Shown here: positions 41,756 through 49,969 of the stretch, in pieces
Numbering within the stretch: the stretch's first letter is position 1
Layout: every line of letters begins with the position of its first letter
Assembly: GCA_016841065.1 (NCBI GenBank)
Contig: JAENZW010000004.1
Location: forward strand, 1 to 54,197
DNA from: Actinomycetota bacterium
GTDB lineage: Bacteria; Actinomycetota; Coriobacteriia; Anaerosomatales; JAENZW01
Reading direction: 5' to 3'
Length of the DNA stretch: 54,197 bases
Position numbers and translations under genes: made by a program
The notes under the pieces: generated by a model
Told to the model about the DNA's origin: nothing
What the model saw: the letters and a program-made list of their open reading frames with translations, nothing else
The model's database searches: none

Positions 41756-42901
41756 ATGACGCTTGAGGTAGAGAGCCGCAAGGAGACACTGGCCGAAGAC
41801 GGGCTTCCGGTTGAGGAACTCGTCGTCAACGTCGGTCCGTCGCACCCCTCGACGCACGGGGTCTGTCGCGTGATCGTGCATCTCGATGGCGAGATAGTGA
41901 CCAGGGCCGAACCGGTCATCGGATATCTCCATCGCGGCATCGAGAAGATGTGCGAGAACCGGACATACCTGCAAGTAGTCCCGCTCACGGATCGGCTCGA
42001 CTACGTGGGCTCGATGTACGCGAACTGGGCCTACTGCCGCGCAGTCGAGCGTCTCGCGGGCATCCGGGTTCCCGAACGTGCTGAGTACCTGCGCGTCATC
42101 GTCTGCGAGATGCAGCGCATAGCAAGTCACATGATGTCGCTCGGTTCTGCAGCCGCAGACACCGGGGCCGCCACGATGTTCATCTACGCGTTCGATGAGC
42201 GCGAGACGATTGTCGAACTCTTCGAGGACCTGTGTGGAGCGCGACTCACGTACAACTACGTTCGTCCCGGTGGCGTCAGCTTCGACATCCCGGAGGGCTG
42301 GACTGACCGGCTCCTCGAGTTCTGTCGGACCCATCGCGTCGCCTTGCGCGAGATGGACAAGCTGTGGTTCGGCAATGTGATTGCGCGGGGTCGCATGAAG
42401 GGCATCGGCGTGCTGGCTGCCGATGACGCGGTTGCATGGGGTGCATCGGGTCCCGTTGCAAGGGGCTCGGGTGTGAACTGGGACCTGCGCAAACACGACC
42501 CGTATTCTGTGTATCCGCGTTTCGACTTTGACATCCCCACTGGTAGTGCGGGAGACGTGTACGACCGTGCGCGCGTGCGGCTGTACGAGTGCTACGAGTC
42601 GTGCCGCATCATCGAACAAGCGGTGGCACAGATGCCCGGAGGACCGATCAAGGCCGAAGGGCTTCAACGGCTCATCGCCCCGAGGCCCGGCGACGCCTAC
42701 GACCACATCGAGAGCGCGCGCGGATCCCTCGGCGTCTACATCGTCAGCGAGGGTGGACCCAGGCCCCATCGCGTGAAATTCCGCTCGCCCGCGTTCTGCA
42801 ATCTCGCTCTACTGCCGCTTATTGCGGAGGGTCATATGCTCTCCGACCTGGTAGTTTGTCTCGGTTCGCTCGACCCCGTCTTCGGGGAGGTGGACCGGTG
42901 A
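41756..42901 (+). CDS. nuoD: NADH-quinone oxidoreductase subunit D
   Basis: Forms the quinone-binding site with NuoB. 381 residues, typical of the 49-kDa subunit. GPSHPSTHG places the quinone-site His at residue 34, LTDRLDYVGSMYANWAY contains the conserved tyrosine region, and RPGGVSFDIPEGW, RGSGVNWDLRK and ARGSLGVYIVSEGG are family segments. The Cys pairs of the [NiFe]-hydrogenase large subunit are absent, so this is not a hydrogenase. ATG follows GAAGGGAGG, the strongest internal ribosome-binding site of the operon. Confidence 0.97.
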   Translation: MTLEVESRKETLAEDGLPVEELVVNVGPSHPSTHGVCRVIVHLDGEIVTRAEPVIGYLHRGIEKMCENRTYLQVVPLTDRLDYVGSMYANWAYCRAVERLAGIRVPERAEYLRVIVCEMQRIASHMMSLGSAAADTGAATMFIYAFDERETIVELFEDLCGARLTYNYVRPGGVSFDIPEGWTDRLLEFCRTHRVALREMDKLWFGNVIARGRMKGIGVLAADDAVAWGASGPVARGSGVNWDLRKHDPYSVYPRFDFDIPTGSAGDVYDRARVRLYECYESCRIIEQAVAQMPGGPIKAEGLQRLIAPRPGDAYDHIESARGSLGVYIVSEGGPRPHRVKFRSPAFCNLALLPLIAEGHMLSDLVVCLGSLDPVFGEVDR

Positions 42902-43848
42902 GCGGCCTCTTGGGCGGAATCGTCTTCGGACTCGTAGGCGGAGTGGCGATAGCGCTCAGCACGATGGTGGGTGTCTATGGCGAGCGCAAGATCGCGGCCA
43001 AGATCCAGCGGCGCTTCGGCCCGCAGGAAACAGGCCCCTATGGTCTGCTGCAGTTGCCCGCAGACACCCTGAAGATGATCCTGAAAGAGGACATCACGCC
43101 GCGTCAGGCGGATGCCCGCATCTTCAAGATCGCGCCGTACTTCGTGTTCGTGCCGATAGCCATGGGCCTCGTTGTCATTCCGGTTGCAGCTGGCTGGGCG
43201 GCGCTCGATTCGAGCATCGGCATCCTGTTCTTCCTGGCAGTGCCGTCGCTTTCGGTTCTCGGCATCCTCATCGCCGGATGGTCGTCGGGTAACACCTACG
43301 CGACCATCGGAGGGATGCGAGGCGCCGCGCAGATGATCTCGTACGAACTGCCGCGGACGCTCTCGGTACTCGCAGTCGTGATCCTTGCCGGATCGCTTCG
43401 GCCGGTCGATGTGGTCCAGGCGTGGCGTTGGTGGTGGATCCCCCTGAACTTCATCGGAATCGTTGTCTACTACATCTCATCGATCGCGGAGCTCAACCGG
43501 GGTCCATTCGATATCCCCGAGTCAGAATCCGAGCTCGTCGCAGGCTACTTCGCGGACTACGCAGGAATCCGGTGGGGCATCTTCATGATGTCCGAGTACG
43601 GCGGCATGCTTGCGGCTTCTCTGTTCGGCGCAGCGATATTCCTCGGGACCCTGACCTGGCTTCCGGGCCCCTTCGGCATCATCACGTTCCTCCTGGGGAC
43701 GGGTGTCATCGGGTCGAGCATGATCTGGGTCAAGTGGACATTCCCGCGCATGCGACCCGACCAGCTGATGACCACAGCGTGGAAGGTCCTCACGCCGCTG
43801 GCCCTCGTGCAACTCGTCATCGTCGGGGTGGTGGTCCCGTGGCTCTAG
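42898..43848 (+). CDS. nuoH: NADH-quinone oxidoreductase subunit H
   Basis: 316 residues with eight or nine membrane helices; forms the quinone chamber and the link to the proton channels. Signatures: VYGERKIAAKIQRRFGPQ, GPYGLLQLPADTLKMILKED, ISYELPRTLSVLAVVIL and ELNRGPFDIPESESELVAGY. GTGA overlap with nuoD; the next gene starts inside its last codons. Confidence 0.96.
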   Translation: MSGLLGGIVFGLVGGVAIALSTMVGVYGERKIAAKIQRRFGPQETGPYGLLQLPADTLKMILKEDITPRQADARIFKIAPYFVFVPIAMGLVVIPVAAGWAALDSSIGILFFLAVPSLSVLGILIAGWSSGNTYATIGGMRGAAQMISYELPRTLSVLAVVILAGSLRPVDVVQAWRWWWIPLNFIGIVVYYISSIAELNRGPFDIPESESELVAGYFADYAGIRWGIFMMSEYGGMLAASLFGAAIFLGTLTWLPGPFGIITFLLGTGVIGSSMIWVKWTFPRMRPDQLMTTAWKVLTPLALVQLVIVGVVVPWL

Positions 43849-45911
43849 TCAACGAGCCCCGCCACGACGAGATAGGCGCACCGGACCGCACTCCGATCGC
43901 CGTGCCCGTGACCGTAGGTGTGACTGACGACTTCCCCGGCGGCATCGCAGGCTTCGTTGCCCGCTGGCGTTCGCTGTTTACAGGTCTTCGCATAACAGGT
44001 GGCCGCGCGCTCGGCCCGTCCAAGACCCTGCGCTACCCGGCCGAGAAGTACGAAGTCTCGCAACGATGGCGCGGTGCGTTGCGTCTGCAGGGAGTACTGG
44101 GAAAGAACGAGATTCCCCTGCTGCGCGAGCCCAGCCCCACATACAACGCCAAGATCGAAGAGCTGTACCGCACGGATCGCCTCGCACCGTGCATGGGGAA
44201 CTGCCCGGCCAACGTGGATGCGCGCGGGCAGAACTACTTCATGGCAGAAGACCGCTCTGTAGAGGCCTACGAGCTTGTTCGGGATCGCAACATCTTGCCG
44301 GGTGTTCTCGGCAGGATCTGCCATCACCCCTGCGAGACGGCGTGCCGTCGCAACTTCTATGACGAGCCCGTGGCTATTCGGCCACTCCACCGGATCGCCT
44401 ACGAGGCATATACAGACCAGGCGCCCGAGATCGTGCCGTTCGAGCGAACCAGCGACAAGCGGATCGCGATAATCGGTGCCGGCCCGTCGGCACTTGCGGC
44501 GGCATACGACCTTATGAAGCTCGGATACGGCGTCACGGCTTTCGAGAAGGAGGAGAAGCCAGGGGGCGCGCTGTACTCGGGCGTTCCGTCCTACCGCCTG
44601 CCCCGCGAGGTCCTTCACGGCGAGATCGACAACATCGTGGCCCTGGGTCTGGACCTGCGTTGCGGCGTCGAGGTCGGTCCCGATGTTCCCATCGAGCACC
44701 TGTTGGGCGAGTACGACGCAGTGCTCATCGCGGTTGGCCTCCAGCAGAGCCGCATCCTTCCGATTCCGGGGAACGATTCTGAGGGTGTGCGCGGGGCTCT
44801 CGAGTTCCTGCGTGCCGCCAACTGGCGTGGAGAGGCCGGCGTCAAGGGTAAGCGCGTCTTCGTGATCGGCGGCGGTAACGTTGCTGTTGATGTGGCACGC
44901 TGCGCTCTGCGCGTTGGCGCGACCGAGGTCCGCCTGGCATGCCTCGAGGGCGATGACGAGATGCCATGCCACCCGTGGGAGCTCGAGGAGGGTCTCGACG
45001 AGGGCATGATCGCGATGTGTTCTCTCGGCCCGGAAGAAGTGCTTGCCGAAGACGGCGTCGTGGTAGGCATGCGCATGCGCGAGTGCCTCGCGGTCTTCGA
45101 CGAGACCGGACGATTCTCGCCGAAGTTCGGCGAGAATCTCACGGATGTGCCTACCGACATCGTGGTCTTCTCGATCGGCCAGGCGCCGATGCTCGCCGGC
45201 GTCGTCGCTGGATCCGACTTGCACCTCACCGAGCGCGGACTGCTGCCGGTCGACGGCACTGTGTTCACGACGGATCACCCCGGCGTCTTCGCATGTGGCG
45301 AGGTGGTCACGGGGCCGGGTAGCTGCATCGGTTCCATATCGACTGGACACGAGGCCGCGATCTCCATTCACCGGTATCTTCACGATGAGTCGCTGCGCGA
45401 AGGTCGCGTGGCTCGCCCGGTGCCCACGTACGCGCGCTACGCCGTCGCCGATGTCGACGGCGTGGAAGAGAGCCGCCGGCGCGTCGAGATGCCTATGGCC
45501 CGAGGCGAGGATCGCGCGCACGACTTCCGGCAAGTCGAACTCGGCCTCACTCACCTCGAGGCGTTGCAGGAGGCCGCGCGGTGTCTACGATGCCAGTCCG
45601 AGGTGTGTGTCGGCTGTACCTTCTGCGCTAGGACGTGCCCGGACTACGCGATTCAGGTCGAGCGCGTGGATGATCCCGGCGGACGTGCTGTGACGCGCTA
45701 CGACCTTGACCTGACGAAATGTTGCTTCTGCGGTTTGTGCGCCGAGCAGTGTCCCACCGACGCGCTCCGTCACACGGGGCAGTACGAGCTGTCGTTCTAC
45801 CACCGCGATCTTGCCCAGTTCGATATCGACGAGATGTTGCGCGACGGCGACGGAACGCGTGCAACCGGACGCGACGGCGAACACGGTCACAAGGTCGGTG
45901 AGACCCAGTGA
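43839..45911 (+). CDS. nuoI: NuoI split by an inserted GltD-like FAD/NAD(P)H oxidoreductase
   Basis: 690 residues at the exact nuoI position. Residues 37-82 resemble the NuoI N-terminus (membrane-surface helix, then LRYPAEKYEVSQRWRGALRL). The NuoI ferredoxin domain is displaced to 580-665: C590-x2-C593-x2-C596-x3-C600 and C628-x2-C631-x2-C634-x3-C638, then QYELSFYHRD, a NuoI ending; C582 and C585 are extra. Between them lies a glutamate-synthase-small-subunit-like module: Cys-rich segment with C118, C122, C161, C165 and C169, FAD motif IIGAGPSALAAA (211-222) and pyridine-nucleotide motif VIGGGNVAVDVAR (342-354). The NADPH-type YRR is replaced by CLE (368-370), which favours NADH. The GTG at 43839 overlaps nuoH by 10 bases. 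No nuoE, F or G is present, so this protein probably supplies electron input. Confidence 0.9.
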   Translation: MALVNEPRHDEIGAPDRTPIAVPVTVGVTDDFPGGIAGFVARWRSLFTGLRITGGRALGPSKTLRYPAEKYEVSQRWRGALRLQGVLGKNEIPLLREPSPTYNAKIEELYRTDRLAPCMGNCPANVDARGQNYFMAEDRSVEAYELVRDRNILPGVLGRICHHPCETACRRNFYDEPVAIRPLHRIAYEAYTDQAPEIVPFERTSDKRIAIIGAGPSALAAAYDLMKLGYGVTAFEKEEKPGGALYSGVPSYRLPREVLHGEIDNIVALGLDLRCGVEVGPDVPIEHLLGEYDAVLIAVGLQQSRILPIPGNDSEGVRGALEFLRAANWRGEAGVKGKRVFVIGGGNVAVDVARCALRVGATEVRLACLEGDDEMPCHPWELEEGLDEGMIAMCSLGPEEVLAEDGVVVGMRMRECLAVFDETGRFSPKFGENLTDVPTDIVVFSIGQAPMLAGVVAGSDLHLTERGLLPVDGTVFTTDHPGVFACGEVVTGPGSCIGSISTGHEAAISIHRYLHDESLREGRVARPVPTYARYAVADVDGVEESRRRVEMPMARGEDRAHDFRQVELGLTHLEALQEAARCLRCQSEVCVGCTFCARTCPDYAIQVERVDDPGGRAVTRYDLDLTKCCFCGLCAEQCPTDALRHTGQYELSFYHRDLAQFDIDEMLRDGDGTRATGRDGEHGHKVGETQ

Positions 45912-46411
45912 ATGACACGATCGTTCAAATCATGTGGTGGGTCCTCGCAGCTGGCGCGCTCGCCGGTGCTGTCACGGTTGTGTTCTCTCGTGACGTGCTG
46001 CGCATGGCGCTCGGTCTCGGCGGCTTCCTTGTCGCGCTTGCTGGGTTCTACATGTACTACGCGCTGCCATTCCTCGCGACCGTGCAGGTCTTCGTCTACG
46101 TCGGCGGCGTGCTTGTGTTGATTCTTTTCGGCATCATGCTTGTTCACAGGAGTGAGGGAGATGCTCGGCCCGGCTTGTCGTCACGACACGACCCGGGATC
46201 GGCGGCCGTGGCCGTTGGGATACTCGCGCTGGTCACATCGATGCTGTGGCCTCTACGAGACGTGATGACCGAGCGTCCTGCGTCGGCTGGCACGAAGGCT
46301 ATCGCCGACTTGCTCCTGGGCGACTTGCTGCCGCACTTCGAGGCGGCAGGTGCACTGCTGCTCATCGCGTTGGTGGCGGTCATCGTGATCGCTGGCGGTG
46401 ATGACCGGTGA
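45908..46411 (+). CDS. nuoJ: NADH-quinone oxidoreductase subunit J
   Basis: 167 residues with five hydrophobic helices. The conserved TM3 region with its pi-bulge is recognisable in FYMYYALPFLATVQVFVYVGGVLVLILFGIMLV. GTG start overlaps the preceding stop by four bases and the stop overlaps nuoK likewise. Confidence 0.95.
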   Translation: MNDTIVQIMWWVLAAGALAGAVTVVFSRDVLRMALGLGGFLVALAGFYMYYALPFLATVQVFVYVGGVLVLILFGIMLVHRSEGDARPGLSSRHDPGSAAVAVGILALVTSMLWPLRDVMTERPASAGTKAIADLLLGDLLPHFEAAGALLLIALVAVIVIAGGDDR

Positions 46412-46716
46412 ATATCGTCGTTGTGGCAACAGCGCTGTTCTCTGTGGGCCTCTACGGCGTGCTGACGCGTCGAGACCTGATCGCAGTCCTCGCGAGTGTC
46501 GAGGTCATGCTCGGCGGCGCGAGCGTGCTGCTCGTCGGACTCGCCCGCACGATCGACATGCCCGCGACCCAGCTCCCGGGCGGGGTCGAGTCTGTGGGCG
46601 TCCTGATAGTCGTTCTCGCCGCTGCGGAAGCCGCAGTGGCACTCGCCGTGGTCATCGCAGCCGCGCGCGCCCTGAGTACCAGCCGTGTTGACGAGATGAC
46701 CGAGGTGGGAGGCTGA
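46408..46716 (+). CDS. nuoK: NADH-quinone oxidoreductase subunit K
   Basis: 102 residues, three helices, the standard size. Both membrane glutamates of the proton path are present, E32 (ASVEVML) and E74 (AAAEAAV). GTG start coupled to nuoJ; the TGATG overlap couples it to nuoL. Confidence 0.95.
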   Translation: MNIVVVATALFSVGLYGVLTRRDLIAVLASVEVMLGGASVLLVGLARTIDMPATQLPGGVESVGVLIVVLAAAEAAVALAVVIAAARALSTSRVDEMTEVGG

Positions 46717-48530
46717 TGACCGCGCTAGTCGAGAATGCGTGGCTGGTAGTAGCCGTCCCCTTCGGCCTCGCTCTGTTGGTTGGACTGACCGGTCGCATCC
46801 TGCGCGGTGCTGTCCCCTGGGTGACGCTCCTTGCGCCCTTGACGGTTCTCGCGACCGGTGTGGCGGCGCTTTCTGCCGAAGGGGAGCACGCGGACTCGGT
46901 TCGCTGGCTGTTCGCCGGGGAGAAGGCGCTGTCCTTCGGCTGGAGCGTCGACGGGCTCACCGCCATCATGCTCACCGTCGTCGGCTTCGTTGCGACGATG
47001 GTCGTACTGTTCTCGATCGGCTACATGCACGGCGAGTCCGGCCTGCCACGCTACTTCGCGTCCTTGTCATTGTTCACGGGCTCCATGGCGCTGCTCCTCG
47101 TCGCCGACGGGCTCGTCGGCCTGTTCGTTGGATGGGAGCTTGTCGGCGCGTGTTCCTATCTGCTGATCGGATTCTGGTTCCGCAAGCCGTCCGCTGCCGC
47201 AGCTGCGGTGAAGGCCTTCCTGACCACGCGCGTTGGCGATGTCGGTCTCTTGTTGGGGCTGGCACTGCTGTGGCGCGAGACCGGGCAACTCGGGTATTCG
47301 GCCGTTTTCGAGGCTGCGGAGGCGCTCCCGGTAGCCACTGTCACGACCGTCGCGATCCTTCTGTTCGTGGGCGCGATGGGCAAGTCGGCACAGTTCCCGC
47401 TGCACATCTGGCTACCCGATGCGATGGAGGGCCCGACACCCGTCTCGGCGCTCATTCACGCGGCTACCATGGTTGCAGCGGGCGTCTTCCTTGTCGCACG
47501 CATGTGGCCTCTGTACGAGCTGTCTGAGACCGCCCAGACAGTGATTCTGGTGATCGGTGTGTTCACGGCGCTCGCCTCGGCGACCGTCGCGTGCGCACAG
47601 CGCGACATCAAGAAGGTCCTCGCGTACTCAACGATCAGCCAGCTTGGGTTCATGTTCGCCGCACTGGGCGCGGGCGCGTGGGTTGCCGCCATCTTCCACC
47701 TCGTGACGCACGCTGCGTTCAAGGCATTGTTGTTCCTGGGCTCCGGAAGCGTCATTCATGGGACGGGAACCCAGGACCTGCGTGAGATGGGTGGGCTCGC
47801 GAAGAAGATGCCGGTGACGGCTTTGACGTGGGTCATCGGCTCCCTGGCTCTTGCGGGGGTTGCCCCGCTGGCAGGCTTCTTCAGCAAGGACGAGGTCATT
47901 CACGCGGTACTCACGAGGAACACGATCGCCGGACTGGCACTCCTCGCGGCGAGCCTTCTGACTGCGTTCTATATCACGCGTGCGACCCGCCTCGCGTTCT
48001 TCGGCGAGTACAGGGGTGATGGGCATCCACACGAAGGCGGGCTGGTGATGAGCGTTCCGCTGATCGCGCTTGCGGTCCCGGCTGCAACGCTCGGTTTCGC
48101 GGGCCACTTCATCGCGGAGCGCCTTCACGAGCACGCCGAGTCGCTGAATATGGCGGTCGCGGCGGGCTCGCTTGCGGTCGCTGCCGTGGGAATCGGGTTT
48201 GGGCTGATCACCTATCGAAACGGCGCGGAGTCTGAGGTCGCCGTCGAGAACCGCATGGGCAAGACCTGGGAAACGCTCCGCGGAGCCTACGGATTCGATG
48301 CAGCGGTGAGCGCGCTGGTCGTGAGACCCGTCACGGCGATCTGTCAGTGGCTCTACGATGTCATTGACCGCAAAGTGATTGACGCTTCGGTGGAGAGCAC
48401 AGGGCGCTGGGTCCCTCTTCTCGGGCGTCTGCTGTCGTCACTCCAGAACGGTGACGCGCAGTGGTACGCGGCTCTGTTGGGTGCCGGCGTCGTCGGCCTG
48501 ATCGCTCTGCTCGTGACGGGGGGGCGGTGA
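46716..48530 (+). CDS. nuoL: NADH-quinone oxidoreductase subunit L
   Basis: 604 residues of antiporter-like subunit, the distal proton pump. Signatures include FVGWELVGACSYLLIGFW (with the TM5 Glu), GAMGKSAQFPLHIWLPDAMEGPTPVSALIHAATMVAAG and the broken-helix region AHAAFKALLFLGSG-like THAAFKALLFLGSGSVIHG. The C-terminus (about 520-604) retains the lateral helix and a last membrane anchor, so it is complete. ATG shares a base with the nuoK stop. Confidence 0.96.
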   Translation: MTALVENAWLVVAVPFGLALLVGLTGRILRGAVPWVTLLAPLTVLATGVAALSAEGEHADSVRWLFAGEKALSFGWSVDGLTAIMLTVVGFVATMVVLFSIGYMHGESGLPRYFASLSLFTGSMALLLVADGLVGLFVGWELVGACSYLLIGFWFRKPSAAAAAVKAFLTTRVGDVGLLLGLALLWRETGQLGYSAVFEAAEALPVATVTTVAILLFVGAMGKSAQFPLHIWLPDAMEGPTPVSALIHAATMVAAGVFLVARMWPLYELSETAQTVILVIGVFTALASATVACAQRDIKKVLAYSTISQLGFMFAALGAGAWVAAIFHLVTHAAFKALLFLGSGSVIHGTGTQDLREMGGLAKKMPVTALTWVIGSLALAGVAPLAGFFSKDEVIHAVLTRNTIAGLALLAASLLTAFYITRATRLAFFGEYRGDGHPHEGGLVMSVPLIALAVPAATLGFAGHFIAERLHEHAESLNMAVAAGSLAVAAVGIGFGLITYRNGAESEVAVENRMGKTWETLRGAYGFDAAVSALVVRPVTAICQWLYDVIDRKVIDASVESTGRWVPLLGRLLSSLQNGDAQWYAALLGAGVVGLIALLVTGGR

Positions 48531-49969
48531 CGGTGGCCCAGCTCGACGCGCTCATCTTGCTCCCGGCCATAGGCGCACTCCTCTGTGTGTTCGCGGGCAA
48601 ATACGCGCGCTGGTTCGCGCTCATAGTCGCGCTGGCGACCGCTGGCATGGCGTACTCGGCGCTCAGTGAGACAAGCTTCGCCACGGGCGCCGCGGTTCAC
48701 GGTTCGCTGGAGCGCCTCGGCGCTGTGCCGTCTTGGGCGCTGACCCTCGACGGTCTTTCGGCTCCACTGATCGCGCTGACTGCGTTCCTCGGAATCATCG
48801 CAGTACTTGCGTCGTGGGGCGTCGAAGAGCGACCTGCGGCGCACCACGCGCTTCTGCTGTTCCTGACCGCAGCTGTGATGGGTGTCTTCCTTGCCGAAGA
48901 TGTGATCCTGTTCTACGTCTTCTGGGAGGCCGTGCTCATCCCGATGTTCTTCCTCATCGGGGTGTGGGGTCACGAGAACCGAAAACGAGCGGCGATCAAG
49001 TTCTTCCTGTACACGTTCGTCGGCAGTGCCCTCATGCTCGTCGGGTTGCTCATGGCGGTCTTCAGCACGGGCCTCACGCGGATCACCGACCTTGCGAGCG
49101 TGAGTGACGTGTTTGCGGCGAGAAGCATGTTCTGGCTGCTTGCGATCGGCATGCTCGTCAAGATCCCGGTCGTGCCGCTACACACGTGGCTTCCTGACGC
49201 GCACGTCGAAGCGCCGACCGCTGGCTCGATCATGCTGGCGGGCGTTCTCCTGAAGATGGGCGGCTACGGGCTGCTGCGGGTGGCAATTCCGCTGTCGCCA
49301 TCTGGATTCCAGGAGGCGCGCGGCATACTGGCCGCTCTGGGCATCATCGGAATCGTCTACGGGGCTGCGATGGCCCTGGCTCAGACTGACCTCAAGCGAC
49401 TGGTTGCGTACTCATCGGTCGCGCACATGGGCTTCGTGATGCTTGCGATCGCCGCTGCCACCACACAGGGCACCGTTGGGGCGATGCTGGTCATGGTGAG
49501 TCACGGTGTTGTCTCCGGCCTGCTGTTCCTACTCGTGGGATTGCTCTACGAGCGTACGCACACGAGGGAACTTGGCCGCTTCGGCGGAATGGGCGGCGTC
49601 GTGCCCGGTTGGGCGACCGCCATGACGTTCGGTTCACTAGCCAGTCTGGGACTCCCCGGTCTGTCCGGTTTCCCGGGCGAGTTTGCCGCGTCCCTTGAAG
49701 GATTCAGAGCATTTGGGTGGTGGATCGTCCCGGCGGCCGTTGGCCTCGTGTTGGCAGCCGCGTACAACCTGCGCGCTGTTCGCGGTGTCAATCACGGTCC
49801 GGCGACAGGGGAGTGGGACTCGATCCCGGATCTCAGAGCGCGCGAATGGCTCCCGGTGATCGCACTCGCCGTGGCGATCGTCGCCCTGGGCGTATGGCCG
49901 CGTCTGGTCGCTGACGTGATTGAACCCGCCGCATCCGCGCTCATGGCGCTGGTCGGAGGTGGGCTGTGA
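48527..49969 (+). CDS. nuoM: NADH-quinone oxidoreductase subunit M
   Basis: 480 residues, 14 helices expected. Family segments: ILFYVFWEAVLIPMFFLIGVWG with the TM5 Glu, KIPVVPLHTWLPDAHVEAPTAGSIMLAG, and VAYSSVAHMGFVML. GTG at 48527 overlaps the nuoL stop; a second GTG two codons later is possible. Its stop overlaps the nuoN start. Confidence 0.96.
   Translation: MTVAQLDALILLPAIGALLCVFAGKYARWFALIVALATAGMAYSALSETSFATGAAVHGSLERLGAVPSWALTLDGLSAPLIALTAFLGIIAVLASWGVEERPAAHHALLLFLTAAVMGVFLAEDVILFYVFWEAVLIPMFFLIGVWGHENRKRAAIKFFLYTFVGSALMLVGLLMAVFSTGLTRITDLASVSDVFAARSMFWLLAIGMLVKIPVVPLHTWLPDAHVEAPTAGSIMLAGVLLKMGGYGLLRVAIPLSPSGFQEARGILAALGIIGIVYGAAMALAQTDLKRLVAYSSVAHMGFVMLAIAAATTQGTVGAMLVMVSHGVVSGLLFLLVGLLYERTHTRELGRFGGMGGVVPGWATAMTFGSLASLGLPGLSGFPGEFAASLEGFRAFGWWIVPAAVGLVLAAAYNLRAVRGVNHGPATGEWDSIPDLRAREWLPVIALAVAIVALGVWPRLVADVIEPAASALMALVGGGL

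Noticed and set aside
41756-42901. NuoD as large subunit of a [NiFe] hydrogenase of the complex I-like type
   Set aside because: The two CxxC nickel ligand pairs are absent and the quinone-site GPSHPSTHG is present.
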